Below are positions 9,132 through 14,793 of a stretch of DNA of 60,999 nt, in pieces. The position numbers and the translations under genes were made by a program. The notes under the pieces were generated by a model that saw nothing but the letters and a program-made list of their open reading frames with translations, searched no databases and was not told the DNA's origin. This DNA comes from a virus, in IMG/VR virus record IMGVR_UViG_3300044568_003707, positions 1-60,999 of that record. One strand, 5' to 3'. Position 1 is the stretch's first letter; each line of letters opens with the position of its first letter.

Positions 9132-9170
9132 TAGGAGTTAAAGTTTAATAACTTTACAAAACCTAAAAAG

Positions 9171-9199
9171 CCCACCCTCCAAAAGAGAGTGGGTTTTTT
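9171..9199 (+). terminator. rho-independent terminator
   Basis: Stem CCCAC...GTGGG extended by CTC/GAG pairs, 4-base A loop region, followed by TTTTTTG and more T. Ends the small transcript starting near 9003. Confidence 0.7.
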
Positions 9200-9229
9200 G
9201 TTTTTGGAGTTTTTAGAAAAAAGTTAGAA

Positions 9230-9362
9230 AAAAAGATTGACAAAATAAAAAAAGTAAGTAGAGTAAATGAAGTTAAATGCGGAAAGTTTTTGAAAGCAAA
9301 GTTTAGAAAAAAGAAAGTAGTAAAAAAGATTGACAAAGTATAAAAAGTAAGTAGAGTAAGAA
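9230..9362 (+). repeat. tandem duplicated promoter segment
   Basis: Two near-identical copies, 93 bp apart, of an AAAAAGATTGACA block ending GTAAGTAGAGTAA. Each holds TTGACA, 16 bp and TAGAGT (9237-9264 and 9330-9357), so they read as two promoters in series. They point toward the structured leader at 9400-9620, the holin and the tRNA array. Confidence 0.65.
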
Positions 9363-9402
9363 GTATCAAATTTAAGTTAGGTTCTTTTAACAATTCAAAT
9401 TT

Positions 9403-9690
9403 TTAGGTTAGGTTAGATGGGTAAAAACGCACCTGTAAGCGCGATAAAATAGCCACCGGCCCATTTAGGGACCGTTCTGTGGGAATCAATATCATTATGT
9501 AGGTCAGAGATAGGTTAGATGAAAACATAATGTGAGGCCGAAGTATATAATGTTATTTATAAAGTTGAAGAAAGAAGCAACAAGACACGTATTTAGCGTG
9601 TTGAGTTTCTTTCTTCATATGTTCTGCGTAATATACAACCTCCTCGTGGTGCAGAGCGGGACAAAATAAAAAAATATTTTGTGCGAATAG
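9403..9690 (+). ncRNA. structured untranslated region upstream of holin/tRNA array
   Basis: No convincing ORF. Inverted repeats are dense: ATGGG/CCCAT enclosing 9415-9465, CATTATG/CATAATG (about 9492-9535), and a strong hairpin at 9565-9618 (TGAAGAAAGAA with TTCTTTCTTCA, inner ACACG/CGTGT). Downstream CTGC/GCAG and ACAAAATA/TATTTTGT stems follow. It could be a leader RNA or small RNA made from the duplicated promoters. Confidence 0.4.
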
Positions 9691-9740
9691 TATAGTTAAA
9701 AGAGTTTTTATATAATATTTATTATTAACATTAAAAAAAT

Positions 9741-10058
9741 ATGGAAGATAAAGATATACTGATGGAGTTTTTAAGAGGCGGATGGATTGTTGCGCTGATT
9801 GGAGCACTGGGTATGTTGGCAAGAACTTTCATGGATGGTGTAAAACGTTCTTTTACAGAACAAATTAAACGAATCATAGCAGCAGCAATATGTTCTACAA
9901 TAGCATGGTTTATTTTAGAACAAGTAGAAGTAAGTAGCTTGACAAAAGCAATTAGTTATGGCATAACTGGTGTGATAAGTCCAGAAATTCTTCAAGGTAT
10001 AACAGTATTATCAAAGAAATTTGCTAAGAAACCAGAAGATTTCTTGAAAAAAAAATAA
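9741..10058 (+). CDS. phage holin (LydA / superfamily III type)
   Basis: 105 aa. Hydrophobic segments lie at about residues 13-30 (WIVALIGALGMLARTF) and 44-60 (RIIAAAICSTIAWFIL), with a third weaker one near 75-92 (ISYGITGVISPEILQGI). The C-terminus is Lys-rich. The GGWIVALIGALGMLAR start and GVISPEIL block match LydA-type holins. Holins permeabilise the inner membrane to time lysis. No endolysin gene is recognised in this window. It precedes the tRNA array by 5 bp, and no terminator lies between, so it is probably co-transcribed with the first tRNAs. Confidence 0.72.
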   Translation: MEDKDILMEFLRGGWIVALIGALGMLARTFMDGVKRSFTEQIKRIIAAAICSTIAWFILEQVEVSSLTKAISYGITGVISPEILQGITVLSKKFAKKPEDFLKKK

Positions 10059-10063
10059 TTTTT

Positions 10064-10138
10064 GCATCGGTAACTCAATGGTAGAGTATCTGTTTTCCAA
10101 ACAGAATGTTGCAGGTTCGAGCCCTGTCCGTTGCACCA
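10064..10138 (+). tRNA. tRNA-Gly(UCC)
   Basis: Acceptor GCATCGG/CCGTTGC (one T-T mismatch), anticodon loop TTTCCAA, T-arm loop TTCGAGC, A73 and encoded CCA. First tRNA of the array. Confidence 0.88.
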
Positions 10139-10258
10139 ATTTGCAAACGCCACGTCATTGGCGAAATTGAGGTTGACTCAAATGACAATTTTTTTGGCCA
10201 AAAAAGGTGAAGAAGTAGTAATTAAGCTTCTTGTGACCAAGCTGAAATGTAATACGTG
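10139..10258 (+). other. spacer with small hairpins
   Basis: No ORF or canonical tRNA. Holds CGCC/GGCG and TTGAG/CTCAA hairpins and a run of seven T, which may act as weak terminators or belong to another structured RNA. Confidence 0.3.
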
Positions 10259-10335
10259 ATTCATTAGCACAGTCCGGTAAAGTGCGCCCTACGTTGAGTA
10301 GGGAGACGTGAGTTCAAATCCCACATGATTCGCCG
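10259..10335 (+). tRNA. degenerate tRNA, possible Gln(UUG)
   Basis: Acceptor GATTCAT/ATGATTC with one T-T mismatch, D-stem GCAC/GTGC, anticodon stem CCCTA/TAGGG, loop CGTTGAG (no T33), T-stem GTGAG/CCCAC with one mismatch, G73. CCA is not encoded (CCG). A better Gln(UUG) gene lies at 15448, so this copy may be decaying. Confidence 0.5.
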
Positions 10336-10406
10336 CGACCTACATTTCTAAAAACTTTATTGTAAATATGTAATGTTTTCGGACTTCAAGTCTATATTTA
10401 TTACAT

Positions 10407-10847
10407 ATGAAACAAAACCATAAGATCAAAGTATCGGACGCAGATGTAATTAAGGCATACAATTCCAAACTAACATTACACAAAGCCGCAAGTTTTCTTG
10501 GTGTAACTGTCATAACCTTATGGAGACGAGCCAAAAAACTCAATCTGGCTTGGAAAGACAAAAATTATAGAGGAACCAACAGTGGAACAAAAATTCCTTT
10601 ACAAGAAATTCTAGAAGGAAAACACCCCGACTATCAAACATTTAAGTTAAAAAACAGACTTATAGCAGATAAAGTAAAAATGAATAAGTGTGAAGTGTGC
10701 AGTATATCGGAATGGAATAATCGAGCATTAATAATGCAGCTTGACCACATAGATGGAGACCCGCATAATCATAGACTTGAAAATTTAAGAATGATTTGTC
10801 CAAACTGTCACTGTCAAACTCCAACTTGGTGCGGTAAAAACAAATAA
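10407..10847 (+). CDS. HNH homing endonuclease
   Basis: 146 aa. The N-terminal half has a helix-turn-helix-like segment (HKAASFLGVTVITLWRRAKK). The C-terminal half carries an HNH nuclease: CEVC zinc pair, LDHIDGDPHNHRLENLR, and CPNCHCQT as the second zinc pair. It is free-standing between tRNA genes and would cut DNA to drive its own spread. A relative lies at 24513. Homing genes beside tRNAs are common in T4-like phages. Confidence 0.88.
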   Translation: MKQNHKIKVSDADVIKAYNSKLTLHKAASFLGVTVITLWRRAKKLNLAWKDKNYRGTNSGTKIPLQEILEGKHPDYQTFKLKNRLIADKVKMNKCEVCSISEWNNRALIMQLDHIDGDPHNHRLENLRMICPNCHCQTPTWCGKNK

Positions 10848-10854
10848 TTTTTAT

Positions 10855-10941
10855 GGGTATGTCGCATAGCGGCAATTGCAACGCACTGTAAATGCGTCGG
10901 CCTAACGGTCTCCGATGGTTCGAGTCCATCCATGCCCACCA
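10855..10941 (+). tRNA. tRNA-Tyr(GUA)
   Basis: Acceptor GGGTATG/CATGCCC, anticodon loop CTGTAAA, long variable arm (class II), TTCGAGT T-loop, A73, CCA encoded. Confidence 0.95.
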
Positions 10942-10953
10942 TTTTTAGAATAC

Positions 10954-11041
10954 GGAAAATTGGCAGAGTGGTCTAACGCAGGACTTTGCTAAAGTCCCGA
11001 TCCGAAAGGGTCCATAGGTTCGAATCCTATATTTTCCGCCA
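10954..11041 (+). tRNA. tRNA-Ser(GCU)
   Basis: Acceptor GGAAAAT/ATTTTCC, anticodon loop TTGCTAA, long variable arm, G73, CCA encoded. Confidence 0.95.
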
Positions 11042-11052
11042 AATTTATATAT

Positions 11053-11127
11053 GCCGAATAAACATAAATGGTAATGTGCTAGTCTTGTAAACTAGATAAG
11101 CGGGTTCGATTCCCGCATTTGGCTCCA
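11053..11127 (+). tRNA. tRNA-Thr(UGU)
   Basis: Acceptor GCCGAAT/ATTTGGC, anticodon loop CTTGTAA, T-loop TTCGATT, T73, CCA encoded. Confidence 0.93.
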
Positions 11128-11135
11128 CGATTTAT

Positions 11136-11211
11136 GCAGTAGTAGTTCAATGGTAGAATGCTTCGTTGCCAACGAAGAGGTCTGCGGGTTCAAGTCCCGC
11201 CTACTGCACCA
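11136..11211 (+). tRNA. tRNA-Gly(GCC)
   Basis: Acceptor GCAGTAG/CTACTGC, anticodon stem CTTCG/CGAAG with loop TTGCCAA, A73, CCA encoded. Confidence 0.95.
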
Positions 11212-11221
11212 TTTTTTAAAT

Positions 11222-11297
11222 GCCGTGTGACATAGCTGGTTGTGATGACCCCTCTGCAAAAGGGAGGAGATTGGTTCGATTCCAATACACGGCTCCA
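11222..11297 (+). tRNA. tRNA-Cys(GCA)
   Basis: Acceptor GCCGTGT/ACACGGC, anticodon loop CTGCAAA, T73 (U73, as in most Cys tRNAs), CCA encoded. Confidence 0.93.
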
Positions 11298-11300
11298 TTT

Positions 11301-11404
11301 TGTTGTGTAGTTCAGAGGTAGATCACTGACGGGATATGATGGTAAAAGACACCGAAAAAGTTCCCTATAAGCAGATGCCGATGGTTCGAGTCCATCCATA
11401 ACAA
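11301..11404 (+). tRNA. tRNA-like gene with enlarged anticodon domain, isotype unclear
   Basis: Acceptor TGTTGTG/CATAACA, D-loop AGAGGTA and a perfect T-arm (GATGG/CCATC, loop TTCGAGT) are present. The anticodon domain is about 50 nt instead of 17. It starts CTG, ends CAG, and contains GGGA/TCCC and GGT/ACC stems. CCA is not encoded. It is either a decayed tRNA or one with an insertion or intron in the anticodon arm. Confidence 0.55.
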
Positions 11405-11414
11405 ATAATTTTAT

Positions 11415-11492
11415 GGCCATGTGACGCAACTGGATAGTCGTGTTACGCTTAGAACGTAAATGTTGGGGGTTCGAGTCCCTCCATGGCTACCA
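11415..11492 (+). tRNA. tRNA-Leu(UAG), short variable loop
   Basis: Acceptor GGCCATG/CATGGCT, anticodon stem TTACG/CGTAA, loop CTTAGAA, T-arm GGGGG/CCCTC, A73, CCA. The variable loop is about 5 nt although bacterial Leu tRNAs carry a long arm. A normal class II Leu(UAG) lies at 23982. Confidence 0.8.
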
Positions 11493-11579
11493 TTTTGTCA
11501 ACGAAAAACGCGGACTGATAGACCGCAAGTAGTTTTAATCTCAAACAGGAAAAACTTATCTCCATGTGAGACGACAAAA
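11493..11579 (+). ncRNA. cloverleaf-like structured RNA, not a canonical tRNA
   Basis: Closed by TTTTGTC/GACAAAA. Inside are GCGG/CCGC (9-nt loop), a long AGTTTT/AAAACT arm and TCTC/GAGA. The shape is a cloverleaf of tRNA size, but the T-loop and anticodon-loop signatures are missing. Confidence 0.45.
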
Positions 11580-11587
11580 AATTTTAT

Positions 11588-11665
11588 GGGCGTGTGACGT
11601 AACTGGATAACCGTGTTTCATTCAAAATGAAAATTTTGTGGGTTCGAGTCCCACTATGCCCACCA
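11588..11665 (+). tRNA. tRNA-Leu(CAA), short variable loop
   Basis: Acceptor GGGCGTG/TATGCCC (G-T pairs), anticodon stem TTTCA/TGAAA, loop TTCAAAA, T-arm GTGGG/CCCAC, A73, CCA. Like 11415 it has a class I variable loop and the same D-arm with one extra base. Confidence 0.8.
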
Positions 11666-11667
11666 TT

Positions 11668-11789
11668 TTTGATAGTGTATGTGTTTTCGTCTCTAAAATC
11701 TTACGGCACATGGAAGACGTGTAACGGGTTCAAAGTCCGACCACTTTGCATTGAGCAGAGTGAGTAAGCCAACCATATACATTATCAAA
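11668..11789 (+). ncRNA. structured RNA with 16-bp closing stem
   Basis: TTTGATAGTGTATGTG pairs with CATATACATTATCAAA through 16 positions with two G-T pairs. Inside are ACTTTGC/GCAGAGT, CGG/CCG, CTTAC/GTAAG and CGTCT/AGACG pairings. Same TTTT-flanked spacing as the tRNAs. Confidence 0.5.
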
Positions 11790-11798
11790 TATTTTTAT

Positions 11799-11874
11799 GG
11801 GAGTTTGGTGAAGGCGGTCCTCACGTCGCACTGAAGATGCGAAGAAGTTGGTTCAATTCCAACAGCTCCCACCA
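11799..11874 (+). tRNA. tRNA-Phe(GAA)
   Basis: Acceptor GGGAGTT/AGCTCCC, D-stem GTGA/TCAC, anticodon loop CTGAAGA, T-loop TTCAATT, A73, CCA encoded. Confidence 0.93.
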
Positions 11875-11880
11875 TTTTAT

Positions 11881-11954
11881 TGAGATATATTGTAGTGGCA
11901 GCAAAAGAGTCTCTGAAACTCATAGCATTGGTTCGATTCCAATTATCTCATCCA
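11881..11954 (+). tRNA. tRNA-Gln(CUG)
   Basis: Acceptor TGAGATA/TATCTCA, anticodon loop CTCTGAA, T-arm ATTGG/CCAAT, T73, CCA encoded. U1-A72 suits Gln; U73 instead of G73 is unusual. Confidence 0.82.
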
Positions 11955-12119
11955 TTTTATTATACAACAACTGCGGAGATAGTAATTCCAAAAAAGTTGT
12001 TACTGTATGAGTAGAAGATATCGTGAGTTAATTACTATATCACGTGAAGCGAAAAATATAGGATAATATAAAGGTGACGCCTCATCTTGAATGGGTTAAA
12101 TTCCCAAAGGCATTTTTAT
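11955..12119 (+). ncRNA. structured spacer
   Basis: About 165 bp without ORF or clear tRNA. It holds AACAACT/AGTTGTT, ATATCGTGA/TATCACG and a GCCT...AGGC arm enclosing GGG/CCC near 12079-12111. Probably another array RNA; ends not defined. Confidence 0.35.
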
Positions 12120-12194
12120 TCCCATCGGGCTGGCATGGTGTTAAGCACGTGACTGTTAATCACGATAAGCGTGGATCGTTACCACGGGTGGGAG
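12120..12194 (+). tRNA. tRNA-Asn(GUU)
   Basis: Acceptor TCCCATC/GGTGGGA, anticodon stem GTGA/TCAC, loop CTGTTAA, T-stem CGTGG/CCACG with atypical loop ATCGTTA, G73 as expected for Asn. CCA is not encoded. Confidence 0.85.
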
Positions 12195-12305
12195 CTTTGG
12201 TGTGAATTGAACATGAAATAATACTGTTAATTCATATCGTTTTGTTCGAGTCCATGCAGATATATACAATCCAATTCATGGTAAATCTTACTGAAAAATT
12301 TATAC
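12195..12305 (+). other. spacer with tRNA-like remnants
   Basis: Contains a CTGTTAA loop flanked by TGAATT/AATTCA and a TTCGAGTCC T-loop-like string, but no complete acceptor stem. Possibly a decayed copy of the preceding Asn tRNA. Confidence 0.3.
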
Positions 12306-12384
12306 GGAAGCCAAGCTACAGTGGACGGGCATTCGACTCTTAATCGAACTATTCGTGTGGGTTCAACTCCCACGGCTTCCACCA
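12306..12384 (+). tRNA. tRNA-Lys(CUU)
   Basis: Acceptor GGAAGCC/GGCTTCC, anticodon stem TTCGA/TCGAA, loop CTCTTAA, T-arm GTGGG/CCCAC, A73, CCA encoded. Confidence 0.94.
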
Positions 12385-12390
12385 ATTTCG

Positions 12391-12465
12391 AGCAAGAAGA
12401 GGCTGTTAAAGTCAGCATGGACATTACAAGATGCTAAATGGTGATAAGTGAATTCACATCTTGCT
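12391..12465 (+). ncRNA. tRNA-sized cloverleaf-like RNA
   Basis: 75 nt closed by AGCAAGA/TCTTGCT. Inside are GCTG/CAGC (7-nt loop TTAAAGT), CATT/AATG and a GTGAATTCAC palindrome or 5-7-5 arm. There is no T-loop consensus and no readable anticodon. Confidence 0.45.
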
Positions 12466-12477
12466 TAAAAAATTTAT

Positions 12478-12561
12478 GGTGTCGTCCCCATAGCGGCGAT
12501 TGGTTCCGGCTTTTAACCGGAAATATAAACATCGTGGGTTCGAGTCCCACCGGCACCACCA
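12478..12561 (+). tRNA. tRNA-Lys(UUU)
   Basis: Acceptor GGTGTCG/CGGCACC, anticodon stem TCCGG/CCGGA, loop CTTTTAA, T-arm GTGGG/CCCAC, A73, CCA. The variable region is about 12 nt, longer than usual for Lys. Confidence 0.9.
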
Positions 12562-12567
12562 TTTTAT

Positions 12568-12650
12568 AGCAGAGACAAGCCAAGGGACGCTAACTGCGCT
12601 CATAACGCAGCCGAAAGGTATGATGTGTTCGATTCACATCTCTGCTTCCA
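12568..12650 (+). tRNA. tRNA with CAU anticodon (Met or lysidine-type Ile)
   Basis: Acceptor AGCAGAG/CTCTGCT, anticodon stem CTGCG/CGCAG, loop CTCATAA, T73, CCA. The variable region has a CC-GAAA-GG mini-hairpin. A second CAU tRNA lies at 22463. Confidence 0.88.
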
Positions 12651-12657
12651 TTTTTAT

Positions 12658-12733
12658 CAGTGTGTGGTGCCAAAGGTTGGCGATTCCGCTTGGAACGGAA
12701 ATTATGTTGGTTCGAGTCCAATCACACTGACCA
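12658..12733 (+). tRNA. tRNA-Pro(UGG)
   Basis: Acceptor CAGTGTG/CACACTG, anticodon stem TTCCG/CGGAA, loop CTTGGAA, A73, CCA. A second Pro(UGG) lies at 16674. Confidence 0.93.
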
Positions 12734-12742
12734 TTTTAACAT

Positions 12743-12788
12743 ACACAGTAGTCCTCTTGATTTATATCAATGACAATAATGGCTGTGT
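12743..12788 (+). ncRNA. short stem-closed RNA element
   Basis: ACACAG/CTGTGT closing stem with an inner TTGAT/ATCAA hairpin; 46 nt between two tRNAs. Confidence 0.35.
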
Positions 12789-12796
12789 GAAACTTT

Positions 12797-12871
12797 GGGG
12801 TGGTAGCTTAATGGTGAAGCACCAGCTTGTCACGCTGTAGATTGCGAGTTCGAATCTCGTCCATCCCGCCA
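12797..12871 (+). tRNA. tRNA-Asp(GUC), copy 1
   Basis: Acceptor GGGGTGG/CCATCCC, anticodon loop TTGTCAC, T-arm GCGAG/CTCGT, G73, CCA. Confidence 0.93.
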
Positions 12872-12906
12872 CTTTTACGATTTGAATATGGACGCATATT
12901 CATTCG

Positions 12907-12983
12907 TCGCGTCTGATTCAAGGTGACTGGCAGTCCTTGTGGCTGGGTTCTAGACTAAGTTGTTTCGACTACAACGGCGCGAC
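12907..12983 (+). tRNA. tRNA-like gene with apparent 8-nt anticodon loop
   Basis: Acceptor TCGCGTC/GGCGCGA and a perfect T-arm (GTTGT/ACAAC, loop TTCGACT). The best anticodon stem is AGTCC/GGGTT with loop TTGTGGCT of eight bases. The D-arm is irregular and CCA is not encoded. A TGAATATG/CATATTCA hairpin precedes it. Isotype unresolved. Confidence 0.5.
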
Positions 12984-12998
12984 ACATTTAAATTTTAC

Positions 12999-13072
12999 GG
13001 GGATATAGTATAAGGGTATTACGCTGCTCTGTCTAAGCAGATATCGGATTTCGATTATCCGTATCCTCGCCA
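12999..13072 (+). tRNA. tRNA-Asp(GUC), copy 2
   Basis: Acceptor GGGGATA/TATCCTC, anticodon stem CTGCT/AGCAG, loop CTGTCTA, T-arm CGGAT/ATCCG, G73, CCA. Divergent from the copy at 12797. Confidence 0.9.
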
Positions 13073-13184
13073 TTTTGCATGTAGTAAAACATGAAATTAT
13101 GATTGGCCAACGAAAGAACTGAAATCATGACAGCGACGGTAAAGCTCCGGGTCGCTATATAAATTCTGGCGCTTACGATTTTAT
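13073..13184 (+). ncRNA. structured spacer
   Basis: Holds ATGATT/AATCAT (about 13099-13129) and AGCGAC/GTCGCT (13132-13156) hairpins. No ORF or canonical tRNA. Confidence 0.35.
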
Positions 13185-13260
13185 GGGAATATAGTGAAAT
13201 TGGACATCACGACGCTTTGCGGAGGCGTTATTCTAGGTTCGAATCCTAGTATTCCCACCA
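13185..13260 (+). tRNA. tRNA-Arg(GCG)
   Basis: Acceptor GGGAATA/TATTCCC, anticodon stem ACGCT/GGCGT, loop TTGCGGA, T-loop TTCGAAT, A73, CCA. Confidence 0.9.
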
Positions 13261-13266
13261 TTTTAT

Positions 13267-13343
13267 GGAGACGCTGGCAAAGTAGAGCCGACCTCGCTTC
13301 GAACGAGTTATAACTATAGGTTAGAGTCCTATCGTCTCCACCA
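13267..13343 (+). tRNA. tRNA-Arg(UCG)
   Basis: Acceptor GGAGACG/CGTCTCC, anticodon stem CTCG/CGAG, loop CTTCGAA, T-stem ATAGG/CCTAT with unusual loop TTAGAGT, A73, CCA. Confidence 0.9.
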
Positions 13344-13347
13344 ATTT

Positions 13348-13502
13348 TTGAGCGGCAGCGTGGAAGGACATGCAGCCTTGAGAAGTTCTATTACGCACAG
13401 TATATTGTACATAAAGCTGTGCCTCTGAAACGAAGCGATGACTACCTAATAGATCGGGTCAGATTCAATGTCATCAATAGGTATCAAACCCTACCCGCTC
13501 AA
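13348..13502 (+). ncRNA. 155-nt stem-closed structured RNA
   Basis: Closed by TTGAGCGG/CCGCTCAA. Contains AAGG/CCTT, GCACAG/CTGTGC and GATGAC/GTCATC hairpins, and a TAGG/CCTA arm with a T-loop-like TATCAAAC loop just before the 3' closing strand. Confidence 0.5.
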
Positions 13503-13509
13503 ATTAATT

Positions 13510-13713
13510 TTGAATAGCAGCTCGGAGTGTAGGAAAGTTTTTTCCTTTCCGGTACGAGCATGGGGTTAAACCATCAGCGGAAAAATAAGCAACGAAAAGC
13601 CTCTAGGTTCATAACAATATGTTAAATGGAAAAATAATAACATGTTGGAATTTATGCGTAACTAAGAAACTCGCTATAGTGTAGCTATATAAAGCAAAAC
13701 TACACCTATTCAA
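13510..13713 (+). ncRNA. 204-nt stem-closed structured RNA
   Basis: Closed by TTGAATAG/CTATTCAA. Contains GCTCG/CGAGC enclosing GGAAAG/CTTTCC, GGTT/AACC and AGTGTAG/CTACAC pairings. Flanked by the same TTTT spacers as the tRNAs. Confidence 0.5.
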
Positions 13714-13769
13714 TTAATTTTATGAGTTATAATAAAGTTTTGATATAATATATACTATATATATTATAT

Positions 13770-14012
13770 ATGAACATATCACCAATACAATCATCGGCTG
13801 AAACAAATAGTTCACCAGTAAACATTCAATCTGCGGCTAAAATATATAGTAAAAATAGCCCAGTATCACTCAGTACAAATGCATCTGGATTTTTTGCAAA
13901 TGCTGAAGCTGACGTTGTGCATGATCTTAAAAAAGCTTTGATGGCTGCAATAAATTGTGGAGATTTTGACAAAGCTATACATATTTTAAAATGTTTAAAA
14001 GAACTGGGATAA
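13770..14012 (+). CDS. hypothetical small protein
   Basis: 80 aa. The first half is Ser/Asn/Ala-rich; the second half is a likely helical pair (ADVVHDLKKALMAAIN, then FDKAIHILKCLKELG). The ATG follows an extremely AT-rich stretch with TATAAT-like strings and no Shine-Dalgarno. It lies inside the tRNA array between structured RNAs. Function not recognised. Confidence 0.6.
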   Translation: MNISPIQSSAETNSSPVNIQSAAKIYSKNSPVSLSTNASGFFANAEADVVHDLKKALMAAINCGDFDKAIHILKCLKELG

Positions 14013-14031
14013 TAATATATAAACAATTTAC

Positions 14032-14111
14032 AGAGAGTAAAGGGTACTGCCACTGGGATTATCGCGGTGGGTTCACGTAGCGTAATAAGCACACATGACC
14101 AAACACTCTCT
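14032..14111 (+). ncRNA. 80-nt stem-closed RNA
   Basis: Closed by AGAGAGT/ACTCTCT with inner CCAC/GTGG and CGC/GCG arms; tRNA-sized, but no anticodon or T-arm can be read. Confidence 0.4.
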
Positions 14112-14117
14112 AATATT

Positions 14118-14214
14118 TGAACAGAAGTCTAGTTGTTTGTAAAACAGGAGTCGGTGTAATCATATTGATGTTTTTCAACAGGCAACCGTGCGCGGAATAA
14201 TCGGGTGCTGTTCA
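14118..14214 (+). ncRNA. 97-nt tRNA-like RNA
   Basis: Closed by TGAACAG/CTGTTCA. It holds a possible anticodon arm with loop TTGTAAA, a TTGA/TCAA arm and a CCG/CGG arm. It could be a strongly decayed class II tRNA. Confidence 0.4.
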
Positions 14215-14221
14215 TTTTTTT

Positions 14222-14296
14222 GGCCCTATAGAATAGAAGTTAGTTCGCCTGACTTTCAATCAGGAGATGTGGGAGCGTTACCCACTGGGGCTACCA
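14222..14296 (+). tRNA. tRNA-Glu(UUC)
   Basis: Acceptor GGCCCTA/TGGGGCT, anticodon stem CCTGA/TCAGG, loop CTTTCAA, T-stem GTGGG/CCCAC with atypical loop AGCGTTA, A73, CCA. Confidence 0.9.
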
Positions 14297-14301
14297 ATTT
14301 T

Positions 14302-14401
14302 TGTTGAGGAGGTTGGCTTAGAGGCAGCAATCCTATAATGAGTAGAGTCCGTACTCCAAGCAAGTAAAAGTGCAGCGATGAATTCTTGAATTCTGCATTT
14401 T
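14302..14401 (+). ncRNA. structured spacer, first part
   Basis: AGGA/TCCT and GAGT/ACTC hairpins and a TGCAG/CTGCA arm enclosing two GAATTC sites. No ORF or tRNA. Confidence 0.3.
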
Positions 14402-14408
14402 CCATTAC

Positions 14409-14512
14409 CAACTATAATGGTTTTGCATGGAGGCAATTCAGACGATTGAACCGATAAGAACTAAGGAATTGACCTTAGCTCGGTGCCGAAAATGTAAGCG
14501 CAAGTATAGTTG
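14409..14512 (+). ncRNA. 104-nt stem-closed RNA
   Basis: Closed by CAACTATA/TATAGTTG. Contains a perfect CTAAGG/CCTTAG hairpin, TTC/GAA and CGG/CCG arms. Confidence 0.45.
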
Positions 14513-14575
14513 TTATATATTTGGCCGCGAAACGGTATCAGCTCTTTTGGCGTAATAGCACACTCTTCAAAATAA

Positions 14576-14645
14576 CCCATGCCTGCACACGCAGGAAAGT
14601 TGGTATTTGGCACGGGAAACCGCCAACCATCTATCCTATCATGGG
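14576..14645 (+). ncRNA. 70-nt stem-closed RNA
   Basis: Closed by CCCATG/CATGGG. Inside are CCTGC-ACAC-GCAGG and GTTGG/CCAAC with a CGG-GAAA-CCG hairpin (GNRA tetraloop). Confidence 0.45.
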
Positions 14646-14656
14646 AACAATTTTAT

Positions 14657-14735
14657 GGCGATATCGTCTATGTTTGAAAAGGACAGGATATTCTCAATAT
14701 TCAGAGGTCGGTTCGACTCCCGACTATCGCCACCA
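14657..14735 (+). tRNA. tRNA-Glu(CUC)
   Basis: Acceptor GGCGATA/TATCGCC, anticodon stem GGATA/TATTC, loop TTCTCAA, T-stem GTCGG/CCGAC with an 8-nt loop, A73, CCA. Confidence 0.87.
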
Positions 14736-14793
14736 TTTTATAATAAATAGTTCAAATTAGTTCAAATTCAAGATTTGAATGATATTTATGTAT

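Noticed and set aside
11301-11404. Archaeal bulge-helix-bulge intron
   Set aside because: The 4-bp GGGA/TCCC helix is present, but the flanking bulges and outer helix do not fit the 3-4-3 pattern; only an expanded anticodon domain can be claimed.
10660-13000. Several ORFs of 65-89 codons on both strands across tRNA genes (for example 11092-11298, 11190-11429, 12227-12424, 12500-12730)
   Set aside because: They run through tRNA sequences and contain typical translated-tRNA strings such as PSASAYR-like segments; not genes.
14521-14760. 79-codon plus-strand ORF
   Set aside because: Overlaps the stem-closed RNA at 14576-14645 and the whole tRNA-Glu(CUC); no protein-like features.
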